A program made the position numbers and the translations under genes. The notes beneath the pieces were generated by a model, which saw only the letters and a program-made list of their open reading frames with translations, was not told the origin of the DNA and searched no databases. This document shows positions 18,799-27,084 of a DNA stretch of 44,729 nt, in pieces. Source of the DNA: Candidatus Methylumidiphilus alinenensis (GTDB lineage Bacteria > Pseudomonadota > Gammaproteobacteria > Methylococcales > Methylococcaceae); the NCBI GenBank assembly GCA_003242955.1, contig QJPH01000539.1, forward strand, positions 1 to 44,729, given 5' to 3'. Within the stretch, counting starts at the first letter, position 1, and the number at the start of each line of letters is the position of its first letter.

Positions 18799-19243
18799 CT
18801 TCTTTGTGTTGATAGTCATAAACGGCTTTCGCGCGTTCGTTGAAGGCATCGATCATCGTGTTGCAGATTTGGTTGAAGATCGTGCCAAACGCTAGGTTTG
18901 CCAGTTTGCCGGTCATTTCAAATTCAAGGTCAAAGCTGATCTTACTAGCATCCTTCCGTAAAGGGGTGAAGTTCCAAACGCCTTCGAGATGGGAGAACGG
19001 GCCTTCCAGCAAACTGATACGGATTTGGTCCGGGGCAAGAAGGGTGTTGCGGGTGGCAAAAGACTTCTGGAACCCAGCCTTGGATATCTCCAATTCGGCA
19101 TCCACCACATCGCCCGAACGTCTCAGGATGCGGCTGGCGGAACACCAAGGCAAAAAACGGGGATAGGATTCGACATCTTCAACCAATTCGTACATCAAAT
19201 GCGCCGGAAAACGAACCAGCGCGCTTCTGCTGACCGTGGTCAT
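18788..19243 (-). CDS. ratA: RatA/Coq10-type START-domain protein
   Basis: A 151-residue SRPBCC/START-fold protein of the RatA (PasT) family. It has TVSRSALVRFPAHLMYELVEDVESYPRFLPWCSASR at the N terminus and FNQICNTMIDAFNERAKAVY at the C-terminal helix. Members resemble mitochondrial Coq10, which binds ubiquinone; RatA was also reported to block ribosome subunit association. The order ratA-rnfH, divergent from smpB, is the gammaproteobacterial arrangement, but here a symporter gene separates ratA from smpB. It starts 3 bp beyond the symporter stop, implying one transcript. Confidence 0.93.
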   Translation of the reverse strand: MTTVSRSALVRFPAHLMYELVEDVESYPRFLPWCSASRILRRSGDVVDAELEISKAGFQKSFATRNTLLAPDQIRISLLEGPFSHLEGVWNFTPLRKDASKISFDLEFEMTGKLANLAFGTIFNQICNTMIDAFNERAKAVYDYQHKEDAD

Positions 19244-19246
19244 GGC

Positions 19247-20605
19247 TTATATCAACCCCATTGCGTCTAAGAAGACCAGGGCCACGCCCAAGGGTGCAAT
19301 ATAGCGCACCAAAATCAGCCAAGCCTGATAATGGCGGGGGTCTTGCAGCTTCAGTTCGGACTCGCTGTCGGTCCTTGACATGATCCAGCCGGCAAAGACG
19401 GCGACAAGCACACCGCCGATGGGCAGCATGATTTCGGCGGTAAGCATGTCCACCCATTCATAAATTGTCTTGTCGAACCATTTCACATCGGACCAGACAT
19501 TGAAGGAAAAGACAGTCCCAAGGCCCAAAAACCAGCAGGCCGCTCCGCTAAACCAGCAGGCTTTTTCCCTGTCCATCCCCTTGTTTTCGGACAGAAAAGC
19601 CACTGCCGGTTCAATCAAGGCGACGGAGGAAGTGATGGCAGCGAAAAAAATCAACGCAAAGAATAACATGCCGAACAGCCAACCCCCCGGCATTTGACCG
19701 AAGGCGATGGGCAAGGTCTCGAAAATCAGCCCAGGACCCATCGACGGCGACAGGCCATTGGCGAAAACCAACGGAAATATGGCCATCCCTGCCAGCAGGG
19801 CCACCAAGGTATCGGCGGCGATGACAAACAAGCTAGACCGGGCAATCGAAACATCCGACGGCAAATAAGAGCCATAGACCATGATGGAACCCATGCCCAG
19901 GCCCAGTGAAAAGAAGGCCTGCCCCAAAGCCACCAGCACCCCACCCCCGGTCAGTTTGCTGAAATCCGGGTTGAATAGAAAGGCCATGCCTTTGCCAAAT
20001 CCGCCGGAATTCATGGCGTAAACATCCAAAACCAACAGCATCAGCAGCAGGGCGGGCATCATAAAGCGCGACAGGCGTTCCAATCCGCCGCTGACACCCC
20101 GGCTGACGATGAACATCGTTGCCACCATGAAGAAAGTATGCCAAATACCCAAGAATTCGGGGGAGGCCTTGAAATTCTCAAACAAACGGGTGGAACTGGC
20201 GGCATCAATATGTTCAAACAAGGCACTGTTGATTTTGAAGAAGTAGGCCATGGCCCAACCGGCAATGACGCTGTAATAGGAGAGTATTAGAAATCCAGAG
20301 ACGACTCCCAGCCAACCGGCGTAACGCCAAAGCGGGCTAGCTTTGGCGTCTTCGGCCAAGCTCCGCATGGTGTTGATCGGACTCTGCTTGCCGCGCCGCC
20401 CCAGCATGGTTTCGGCGATCATGATGGGAATGCCTATGGCCACAACGCTAAGGAGATAAACCAATACAAATGCGCCACCACCGTTATCCCCGGCCAGATA
20501 GGGAAACTTCCAGATATTGCCCAAGCCGATAGCCGATCCGCTCGCAGCCAGTATAAAAGCCAGTCGCGAGGACCATTGCGCGTGGACGAAACGTTGTTCG
20601 GTCAT
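19247..20605 (-). CDS. Sodium:neurotransmitter symporter (SNF/NSS) family transporter
   Basis: A 452-residue inner-membrane protein with 11-12 hydrophobic helices. TM1 has the family signature WSSRLAFILAASGSAIGLGNIWKFPYLAGDNGGGAFVLVYLL, whose unwound GSAIGLGN region binds sodium and substrate as in LeuT. Bacterial members import amino acids or similar solutes with Na+. The ATG at 20605 is chosen because the signature begins 10 residues later; the frame extends further upstream but without similarity. It is divergent from smpB across about 130 bp. The actual substrate cannot be told from the sequence. Confidence 0.92.
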   Translation of the reverse strand: MTEQRFVHAQWSSRLAFILAASGSAIGLGNIWKFPYLAGDNGGGAFVLVYLLSVVAIGIPIMIAETMLGRRGKQSPINTMRSLAEDAKASPLWRYAGWLGVVSGFLILSYYSVIAGWAMAYFFKINSALFEHIDAASSTRLFENFKASPEFLGIWHTFFMVATMFIVSRGVSGGLERLSRFMMPALLLMLLVLDVYAMNSGGFGKGMAFLFNPDFSKLTGGGVLVALGQAFFSLGLGMGSIMVYGSYLPSDVSIARSSLFVIAADTLVALLAGMAIFPLVFANGLSPSMGPGLIFETLPIAFGQMPGGWLFGMLFFALIFFAAITSSVALIEPAVAFLSENKGMDREKACWFSGAACWFLGLGTVFSFNVWSDVKWFDKTIYEWVDMLTAEIMLPIGGVLVAVFAGWIMSRTDSESELKLQDPRHYQAWLILVRYIAPLGVALVFLDAMGLI

Positions 20606-20734
20606 ATTCACCCCAAAGTTAGATGATTGGTTGTCATAAGAGCATATTTTAGCACTGTCGTCCTCTTTACATCTCGAAATGAGGTAAAATAACATTCATC
20701 CCAACATAATCCCAGGCAGTGTCAAAACAACCGA

Positions 20735-21214
20735 ATGGCAGTAAAGAAAAAAAAATCGGCGCACGGTGAATCGACTATCGCCGTCAACCGTCAGGCTACC
20801 CATGAATATTTTATTGAGGAGCGTTATGAGGCGGGGATTGTGCTCATGGGGTGGGAAGTAAAAAGCTTGCGTGCCGGAAAGCTTCAACTCAAGGAAAGTT
20901 ATGTCATCATCAAGGATGGAGAAGCTTGGTTGCTCGGTTCCCATATTTCGGCGTTGCTTTCCGCCTCCACCCATGTGGTCGCCAATTCCACCCGGACACG
21001 TAAATTGTTGATGCATAAGCATGAGCTTTTCAAACTCATCGGCTTAGTGGAACGCAAGGGTTACACCCTAATACCATTAGCCATGTATTGGAACAAGGGT
21101 AGGGCCAAGCTTGAAATCGGCCTGGCCAAAGGCAAGCAACTGCATGACAAACGCGCCACAGAAAAAGATAGGGACTGGCAGCGCGAGAAACAACGGGTGA
21201 TGAAAGAACGCTAG
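20735..21214 (+). CDS. smpB: SsrA-binding protein SmpB
   Basis: A 159-residue RNA-binding protein that delivers tmRNA to stalled ribosomes. The OB-fold core shows [58 protein letters not shown] and [30 protein letters not shown]. The basic C-terminal tail ([23 protein letters not shown]) enters the mRNA channel. The length is canonical. No tmRNA gene (ssrA) was recognised in the window. It is divergent from the symporter-ratA-rnfH group. Confidence 0.97.
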   Translation: MAVKKKKSAHGESTIAVNRQATHEYFIEERYEAGIVLMGWEVKSLRAGKLQLKESYVIIKDGEAWLLGSHISALLSASTHVVANSTRTRKLLMHKHELFKLIGLVERKGYTLIPLAMYWNKGRAKLEIGLAKGKQLHDKRATEKDRDWQREKQRVMKER

Positions 21215-21237
21215 TGAGCGTGATTGAAAGTAATTAC

Positions 21238-21303
21238 TGGTGTGCAAGACTTGCCGTGCGAGGGTAGGCAGCATTGGCAAGGCAAGCCTTGCACTCCAGG
21301 TGA
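21238..21303. repeat. Imperfect GTGCAAG...CTTGCAC palindrome after smpB
   Basis: GGTGTGCAAGACTTGCC and GGCAAGCCTTGCACTCC face each other across a short spacer 24 bp after the smpB stop. It has no clear T tract; it may be a dispersed repeat or a weak terminator. Confidence 0.4.
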
Positions 21304-21402
21304 TATCAAATTGCGCCTAAGTAGATGCGATCAGTTTGAATCAAACCCCACTAATTTAAGATTTAAAGTTTTCAAAAAGTCACTGTTGTAGAAGATCTAC
21401 CG

Positions 21403-22695
21403 ATGAAATTTACAAATTTTGCCTTGGTTTCCTGTCATACCTTCCGCCCTCTTTCAGTATTGCTGTTATTGGGAGTTGCCGCATTGGCAAGCCCCCTGAA
21501 ATCAGAGGCGGGGCCTTACTCCGCGCTGGTTGTAGAGGTTGAATCGGATAGGGTTCTTTACGAGCAGAACGCCGATGAATTGCGCCATCCCGCCTCGCTT
21601 ACTAAAATGATGACCCTTTACCTTGTGTTCGAGGCGCTTTCCCGGAACGAGTTATCGCTTGGCGACAACATGGTGGCATCGCCTTTTGCAGTTTCCAAAC
21701 CCCCATCGCGATTGGGTTTGAGGGCGGGAGACACGCTCACTGTCGAGGAAGGCATATTGGGCTTGGTAACCCAATCGGCTAACGACGCTGCCACGGTGAT
21801 CGCCGAGACTTTGGCTGGGTCGGAACCGGCCTTTGCCGAAATGATGACCCAAAAGGCACGCCAACTGGGGATGGGCAATACGGTTTTTCGCAATGCGCAA
21901 GGTTTGCCCGACCCTGCCCAAGTCACTACGGCATGGGACATGTACCGGCTGGCCAAGGCTTTGCTGAAAAATTTTCCTGAGTATTATTCTTATTTCTCCA
22001 CCGATAGCTTCTGGTTCAGGGATCATAATTTCCGTAACCATAACCATTTGTTGGACAAATATCCTGGTACAGATGGCATTAAAACCGGCTTCATCAATTC
22101 GTCAGGTTTTAATCTTGTCGCCTCGGCTAAGCGTGATGGCGTGCGTCTAGTCGGTGTGGTTTTTGGTGGCATCTCCCATTCCCTCCGTGATGCCCACATG
22201 ATGGAGATATTGGACGACGGTTTTGCCCAAATGGAAGGTAAGGAACCAGCGTACCATCTGGCGAATTTCAACGGTTCGCAGTTTCCGGCACTTTTGCACA
22301 AACCCTCCGGCTTGGAAAAGAGAACTAGCCAACCACCCGACGAACTGGAAGAGCAAGACAGTCAGCCTGAACCCATCAATCAGAAACTTTGGGAACCAAC
22401 GCCAAAAAAGGCCGTAGCCGAACCGCCACATGTTAAAGATGACCATGCAGCCTCATGGGAAATCAGGGTTGGTGCTTTTACCGAACAGAAAGAGGCGGAA
22501 CATCGCCTTGCAGAGGCTTCCAAAACAGCCCCTTTTGCGTTCCGCCATGCCAAATCTGGAATTATCTCCCATACCCATCGTGGAAAAAAGACTTACATCG
22601 CTTTTTTCAACGGACTTAATAAGGAAGATGTGGCGTTGGCTTGCCAGTCTTTGAAGCGGAAGAAACTTGAATGTTCGCCATCGGCTTCTGGTTGA
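21403..22695 (+). CDS. D-alanyl-D-alanine carboxypeptidase (PBP5 family) with C-terminal SPOR domain
   Basis: A 430-residue periplasmic peptidase trimming the terminal D-Ala of peptidoglycan pentapeptides. Residues 1-36 are a signal peptide. The three active-site motifs are SLTK (65-68, Ser65 nucleophile), SAN (125-127) and KTG (227-229). After a Pro/Glu-rich linker (about 305-350) the last ~75 residues (SWEIRVGAFTEQKEAEHRL...) form a SPOR domain, which binds denuded glycan at the septum. It lacks the usual PBP5 C-terminal amphipathic membrane helix, so septal targeting by SPOR replaces it. This PBP5-SPOR fusion is known from other proteobacteria. It is monocistronic. Confidence 0.92.
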   Translation: MKFTNFALVSCHTFRPLSVLLLLGVAALASPLKSEAGPYSALVVEVESDRVLYEQNADELRHPASLTKMMTLYLVFEALSRNELSLGDNMVASPFAVSKPPSRLGLRAGDTLTVEEGILGLVTQSANDAATVIAETLAGSEPAFAEMMTQKARQLGMGNTVFRNAQGLPDPAQVTTAWDMYRLAKALLKNFPEYYSYFSTDSFWFRDHNFRNHNHLLDKYPGTDGIKTGFINSSGFNLVASAKRDGVRLVGVVFGGISHSLRDAHMMEILDDGFAQMEGKEPAYHLANFNGSQFPALLHKPSGLEKRTSQPPDELEEQDSQPEPINQKLWEPTPKKAVAEPPHVKDDHAASWEIRVGAFTEQKEAEHRLAEASKTAPFAFRHAKSGIISHTHRGKKTYIAFFNGLNKEDVALACQSLKRKKLECSPSASG

Positions 22696-23027
22696 TTGAT
22701 AATGTTTGTCTATAGATAGACTATTTATAGATAAATGGCTTGAATCCTGCCAAGTGGGAAATTAAAATCAATATCAATTGCTAGCTTTACAGCGTTTTTT
22801 ATATCACAAGTTACTTACATAATGTTCGTCTGTGTCGGCAAAGGGTTGCCGACCTACTGCGTAACAAGGGCCGTAGGGCTGCAACCCCTTGCCGCCAACG
22901 ATAAACAAAGTAATCAATGGACATTGAAAACGCTGTAAGTGGCAAATAGTTCTTTGATTAATCCACTGGTTTATAACTGTACGCTTGGCGACTCCAACAA
23001 TCGCCAGCTTAAGGTTAGGGGGTTGCC
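22696..23027. other. Intergenic region with MITE, upstream of PAS-like gene
   Basis: Contains TA-flanked MITE copy 3 and about 90 bp that must hold the promoter of the 23028 gene. No coding sequence was seen. Confidence 0.5.
22788..22937. mobile_element. TA-flanked MITE copy 3
   Basis: 150 bp with ends TACAGCGTTTT / AAAACGCTGTA, perfect over 11 bp, and inner stem GGCAAAGGGTTGCCGACC. More diverged inside than copies 1 and 2. Confidence 0.85.
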
Positions 23028-23600
23028 ATGTTAGACGATGACTGTTGCGTATCCTATCGAATCAACGGACATGACGAAATTATTTCCGTCAACGATGACT
23101 GGTGTCGCTATGCCAGCGACCATGGTTGGCAGGGGATTTCACCCGAAAAGGTATTGAATAAACCGGTTTATAATTACATCACCGATTCAACCACTTCAAG
23201 GCTTTACCAATATCTTTTCAAGCGGGTCCGCGGCGGTTCCACAGTACGTTATCAGTTTAATTGCGAATCCAGTTCCCATCGGCGTTTGATGGAAATGACA
23301 GTCACGTCATTAGGTGACCGAGGCGATGTCGAATTAAAGGCAAGGATGCTGTGCAAACAAGCCCGTATGCAACAATTTGACCCGGCAAACAACCCACAAA
23401 ATGATGAATACCTAAAAGCTTGTGGATGGTGTTACCGGATTGATATAGAGGGAAATTGGATTCATGTCGAGGATGCCGTGGGCAAGTTGGGGATGTTTGA
23501 ATTTTCCCGTCTTCCACAAATGACGCACGGTATATGCAAATATTGCTTTGCAGGAATGCTAAAAGATGTGTCAACAGCATTGCCCTTGCAATCCAGCTAG
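23028..23600 (+). CDS. PAS-like protein with CxxC...HGICxxC cysteine motif
   Basis: A 190-residue soluble protein. Residues ~5-105 resemble a PAS-type sensor region (ISVNDDWCRYASDHGW, VLNKPVYNYITDSTTSRLYQYLFKRVR, strand-rich end). Residues ~130-175 contain CGWCYRIDIEGNWIHVEDAV, then THGICKYC. That CxxC/HGICxxC arrangement occurs after PAS domains in many sensor proteins, where it may bind metal or act as a redox switch; here it is followed only by a short tail. It has a strong ribosome site (AGGGGG, 6 bp before ATG). No output domain is present, so it would have to signal through a partner. Confidence 0.65.
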   Translation: MLDDDCCVSYRINGHDEIISVNDDWCRYASDHGWQGISPEKVLNKPVYNYITDSTTSRLYQYLFKRVRGGSTVRYQFNCESSSHRRLMEMTVTSLGDRGDVELKARMLCKQARMQQFDPANNPQNDEYLKACGWCYRIDIEGNWIHVEDAVGKLGMFEFSRLPQMTHGICKYCFAGMLKDVSTALPLQSS

Positions 23601-23611
23601 GGCGGAATTTG

Positions 23612-24103
23612 TCACTCAATAATTTTTTGCCAGAATAGGGCTTTGCCAGCTTTAGGATCAAGCTGGTAAGCGTTGTAGCCGCTCGCCTTATAAGCCGCTT
23701 GAGCGATGTTATTGCCTTCCAAAACTTCCAGCGTGAGTTTGCAGCATCCTAATGACCAAGCGATTGCTTCGGCTTTTGACAGGAGCATTTTTGACAGGCC
23801 CATTCCCCGGTATTTTTTTGCGACGATGAGGTCATGAATATTCAACAGCGGTTTGCAGGCAAAGGTAGAGAACCCTTCAAAGCAAATTGACAGCCCCGCC
23901 GGGTCATCATAAAAATAAGCGAGGATGACGTGTACCCCATGCCGTTTTTGCAGTTCGGCAATAAGATTTTGCTTGACGAAGGTCGATAACTCGCAATTCC
24001 CCCCCATCTCGTCTTGGGCATACTCGTTGAGCAGGTTTAAGATAGCTGTCCCATGGTCGGGATTGAGTAAATCAGCTTTGATTATATCAATTACGTCACC
24101 CAA
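23612..24103 (-). CDS. GNAT family N-acetyltransferase
   Basis: A 163-residue acetyl-CoA-dependent acyltransferase. The GNAT core is clear: NIHDLIVAKKYRGMGLSKMLLSKAEAIAWSLGC holds motif A with the acetyl-CoA pyrophosphate loop (RGMGLSKML), and LEVLEGNNIAQAAYKASGYNAYQL is motif B. The substrate is unknown. The frame opens with TTG at 24103; no better ATG keeps the N-terminal helix, so the start is tentative. It converges on the PAS-like gene, with 11 bp between stops. Confidence 0.85.
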   Translation of the reverse strand: MGDVIDIIKADLLNPDHGTAILNLLNEYAQDEMGGNCELSTFVKQNLIAELQKRHGVHVILAYFYDDPAGLSICFEGFSTFACKPLLNIHDLIVAKKYRGMGLSKMLLSKAEAIAWSLGCCKLTLEVLEGNNIAQAAYKASGYNAYQLDPKAGKALFWQKIIE

Positions 24104-24162
24104 GTTTATGTCTCAATTTCAATGCCCAATGGAAACTCTGGAACAAGGGACGATCTCTCTAT

Positions 24163-24236
24163 GTAAGCGTTCAGACACCCCGCACAACTTTTAGCCCTAG
24201 AAAACGAGGCATAGTGACGGGGGGTCTGAACGGTTA
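24163..24236. repeat. GTAAGCGTTCAGAC palindrome
   Basis: GTAAGCGTTCAGACACCCC faces GGGGGGTCTGAACGGTTAT. The left end resembles the IS66-like MITE ends, but no matching target duplication was found. It lies upstream of the GNAT gene and downstream of the small membrane ORF. Confidence 0.55.
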
Positions 24237-24246
24237 TGGTGGATTT

Positions 24247-24330
24247 CTATTTTTGTTTGAAAACCCTCCAGAGAATGATCGCCACCGCCACAAATGCCGC
24301 AATTTCAATGAAAATTTTCGCCGTGTGCAT
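24247..24330 (-). CDS. Tiny single-helix membrane protein (27 aa)
   Basis: ATG at 24330 preceded by GGGGAGG with 7 bp spacing, the strongest ribosome site in the neighbourhood. It encodes MHTAKIFIEIAAFVAVAIIL followed by WRVFKQK: one hydrophobic helix and a basic C-terminal end, a typical small inner-membrane protein. No family was recognised. It is co-directional with ubiG, whose stop lies about 85 bp upstream, so it may be the last gene of the ubiG transcript. Confidence rests on the ribosome site and amphipathic composition only. Confidence 0.5.
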   Translation of the reverse strand: MHTAKIFIEIAAFVAVAIILWRVFKQK

Positions 24331-24414
24331 TTCAATGCCTCCCCTTAGTTTTTGGTTTTTTTGCCAGGGTCTAATCTTAACTTGGTTTCGTTACATGTGC
24401 ATTATCGAAGATGA

Positions 24415-25188
24415 TTACCAATCCAATGCTTCGGTAAAATCTCCTTGCCCGGTCCCTTTCCTTGCCGTCAGTATGTAATTGACGCCCATGTAAGCGCTAA
24501 GCCGGAACCGCCGCGTAAAAGGGTTCACAACAACTCCCGTGTTGGCAAAGACAAGCATTCCATCCGTTGCCAGCAAGTTTTCTATTTCCACGGGCGTGGG
24601 GAAACGCGACCAGTGATGGGTTCCACGTGGCAGCCAGCGCAAAACATATTCCGCCATGACAATGGCTCCCAGCCAGGAGGCAATGGTGCGATTGATCGTG
24701 GCGACTACCATGACCCCGTCAGGCCGCACCAACTTCATGCAGGCATTAAGGAATAAATCCAATTCAGCCACATGTTCCACCACCTCCATGTTCAACACCG
24801 CATCGTAAAGCTCCCCCCGTCCGGCGAGTATTTCAGCGCTGGCGATTTCGTAGTCTATGGACAACCCGCCCAATTCCGCATGTTGGCGAGCGATGATGAT
24901 ATTCTTTGCTGCCACATCCACGCCATGGACTGACGCGCCCAAGCGCGCCACAGCTTCGCTAAGAATCCCCCCGCCGCAGCCAATGTCGAGTATTCGCAGA
25001 CCCCGCAAAGGTTTTTCCGCGTTGGCATCCAGTTCAAACGCAGTGCATAAAAGGTCGCGGATGTAGTTTGATCGGAGTTCATTCATGCAATGCAGCGGCC
25101 AGAATGGCCCGTTTTCCTGCCACCATAATGCTGCTAGCCCTTGAAAAAAGGCGACTTCCCTTGGGTCAATGCTCGTTTGCTCGTTCAT
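24415..25188 (-). CDS. ubiG: Ubiquinone biosynthesis O-methyltransferase UbiG
   Basis: A 257-residue SAM-dependent methyltransferase performing both O-methylations of ubiquinone synthesis. The N terminus has the UbiG signature FQGLAALWWQENGPFWPLHCMNELRSNYI. The SAM site is LRILDIGCGGGILSEAVARLGASVHGVD; later come VLNMEVVEHVAELDLFLNAC and ATINRTIASWLGAIVMAEYVLRWLPRGTHHWSRF. Length is close to E. coli UbiG. GAGG lies 8 bp upstream of the ATG. It is divergent from the DUF1631 gene across 84 bp. Confidence 0.94.
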   Translation of the reverse strand: MNEQTSIDPREVAFFQGLAALWWQENGPFWPLHCMNELRSNYIRDLLCTAFELDANAEKPLRGLRILDIGCGGGILSEAVARLGASVHGVDVAAKNIIIARQHAELGGLSIDYEIASAEILAGRGELYDAVLNMEVVEHVAELDLFLNACMKLVRPDGVMVVATINRTIASWLGAIVMAEYVLRWLPRGTHHWSRFPTPVEIENLLATDGMLVFANTGVVVNPFTRRFRLSAYMGVNYILTARKGTGQGDFTEALDW

Positions 25189-25272
25189 GATTATGCCTCA
25201 AGGCTTAACGTAATTGCCGTTTACCCCTATACTTTACATTAAGATTTGCTTTTCAATCATACAAAGACTGAC

Positions 25273-26634
25273 ATGGCGGCAACCACTTCTTATCAACCCG
25301 ATGCATTCAATGCCTTCGTAGTGCTGCTCAGGTACGCCGAGTCCCAGGCCAGGAAAAATGCCACCGAGCCATCGCCCGATTTCGATCCCAGCGCTATTAT
25401 TGGGGCGTTGCGGAAATTGTACAATATAAAATCGGACTCGCAGCATCTATATTTGAATGCCCCCGCACTTTTGGCTGGACTGGAGCAAACACTTGCACAA
25501 AGCGGACAGGTAGGGTTACTCGGCAATTTGGAAGTCAGCGAAACTCTACAGATCGTCGGCTTGTTACTGGATGCAATTATGGCCGATTCCGCGATTCCAG
25601 TTGGGGTCACACCGTATTACAAGAGGTTGCAATTTCCCCTTCTCATTGCCGCCTTCGCCGACCCTACTCTATTGGAGGCTAGAAACCACCCGGCACGCGA
25701 ACTACTCAACCAACTTGCTTATCTATCCCTGGCCACCAGTGCGAAAGGGAACATTGATAATCCGCAATTGCTACAATCAGTCGAACAAACCATTGGTCTT
25801 GTCACTATTGATTCAGCCAGCGAACCGGGTGTGTTTGCGAAAGCCTTGGATGCATTGTCAAAACTGACCATGCCTTTAATAAAATCGTTTGCAATGCGAC
25901 TTGAGCGTGTCATTGATACTTGTCAGGGCGGACATCGGTTGGAGCGGGCCCGCTTGCTAGTGAGCAAGGAAATCGATGCTAGGCTTGGGGGCAAGTCCGT
26001 ACCCAAAATAATTTTGGATTTGCTCGCCGGAGGCTGGCAACAACTCCTTGTCCTGACTTGTTTGCGGCAGGGGACCGATGATGAAAGATGGCAGCAGGAA
26101 TTGAATTTAATTGACCAGTTAATGAATGCAATCGGCAAAGACGATCCGGCAACTCAACTCAGCCAAACCCAGTCCCAAGAATTGAAAAAGTTCATGTTGG
26201 AAGGATTGTATAGCGTTGGCACGGAACCTTCCACGCCTAACCGTTTGGCTGATGAGCTTGAAAAACTGTTGATGCATGACGGTGGAAATAAGGCGATTGA
26301 TTATGTTACCGTTCCGCCGTCAGACACTGAGCGTGATGAAAGGGGTGAACAACTGCGCATCCGGCTGCAAGGATTCAACATAGGCCAATGGCTCAAATTT
26401 GCTTCCGAGGGGAATGTGTGGATGCCTTTGCGCTTGACTTGGATGGGGCAGGATCCTCCGCGTTATGTTTTCGTGAATCAGAAAGGCATGAAAACACTTG
26501 ATCTGGACGCGGAGAAGTTCGCACAGATGATTGACGACAGGCGCGCCAGCCGAATTGAGAGCCTAGAGGAGTTCCCTGTCGTGGAGAGGGCCGCCAAATC
26601 TTTGCTCTACACCCTTCGCGAACGTATGCGCTAA
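25273..26634 (+). CDS. DUF1631 family protein (short form)
   Basis: A 453-residue cytoplasmic protein of unknown function, mostly helical. The diagnostic parts are HRLERARLLVSKEIDARLGGKSVPKIILDLLAGGWQQLLVLTCLRQG in the middle and the C-terminal LRLTWMGQDPPRYVFVNQKGMKTLDLDAEKFAQMIDDRRA, which resembles a PilZ-like beta segment seen in DUF1631 proteins. Typical members are longer (about 700 residues or more), so this is a short variant or lacks an N-terminal region. ATG 25273 is preferred over TTG 25246 (no ribosome site for the latter). Divergent from ubiG. Confidence 0.75.
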   Translation: MAATTSYQPDAFNAFVVLLRYAESQARKNATEPSPDFDPSAIIGALRKLYNIKSDSQHLYLNAPALLAGLEQTLAQSGQVGLLGNLEVSETLQIVGLLLDAIMADSAIPVGVTPYYKRLQFPLLIAAFADPTLLEARNHPARELLNQLAYLSLATSAKGNIDNPQLLQSVEQTIGLVTIDSASEPGVFAKALDALSKLTMPLIKSFAMRLERVIDTCQGGHRLERARLLVSKEIDARLGGKSVPKIILDLLAGGWQQLLVLTCLRQGTDDERWQQELNLIDQLMNAIGKDDPATQLSQTQSQELKKFMLEGLYSVGTEPSTPNRLADELEKLLMHDGGNKAIDYVTVPPSDTERDERGEQLRIRLQGFNIGQWLKFASEGNVWMPLRLTWMGQDPPRYVFVNQKGMKTLDLDAEKFAQMIDDRRASRIESLEEFPVVERAAKSLLYTLRERMR

Positions 26635-26787
26635 AAGGCAAACAGCGAAACCTTCATGAAAGAAAATGCCCAATGTTTCGTGTTTGACGCAAATTTTTAT
26701 TCTTATAGGGTTTGCTTTCTTCCAAACGACTACTCCCCCGGTAACAGGGATAGATTTTGGGGGTTTGTCACCCAACTTCCAAATGCC

Positions 26788-26865
26788 ATGTGGCTGATTA
26801 CCCGGAATCTGCTTCCTGCCCTGCTCGGTTTTGGGTTGTTTTTCTATCTGCTTAGAAAGAAATGA
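26788..26865 (+). CDS. Doubtful 25-aa hydrophobic ORF
   Basis: MWLITRNLLPALLGFG followed by LFFYLLRKK would be a single membrane helix with a basic end. There is no convincing ribosome site before the ATG; the frame can be extended upstream to 26656. It is listed only because of its membrane-protein-like composition. Confidence 0.2.
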   Translation: MWLITRNLLPALLGFGLFFYLLRKK

Positions 26866-26895
26866 ACGTCTCCAATGCCACCAGTGAATATCATT

Positions 26896-26996
26896 ATAAG
26901 CGTTCACTCCCCCGCCTTTTGCCGGGAGCGCGGCCATCTTGGCCGCCATTTCAGCGGGCGAGACGCCCTCGCTCCCAGGGGGGAGTGAACGCTTAC
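26896..26996. mobile_element. IS66-end-like MITE, copy 2 (inverted orientation)
   Basis: Ends ATAAGCGTTCAC / GTGAACGCTTAC, one base changed at the left tip. It is flanked by ATATCATT (26888-26895) and ATTTCATT (26997-27004), an 8-bp duplication with one mismatch. The interior is the reverse complement of copy 1. Confidence 0.8.
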
Positions 26997-27084
26997 ATTT
27001 CATTAAACACGCCTTTTACATAAAGAGACTGTTCACAATTCCAATTTGCGCATAAAGTAGCGGTTATTATCATCGGAGACCTCA

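Larger units (their letters stand above)
26635..27084. other. Intergenic region between DUF1631 gene and GH57 gene
   Basis: Contains a doubtful small hydrophobic ORF (26788-26865), the IS66-end-like MITE copy 2 and the GH57 promoter region. Nothing else was recognised. Confidence 0.45.
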
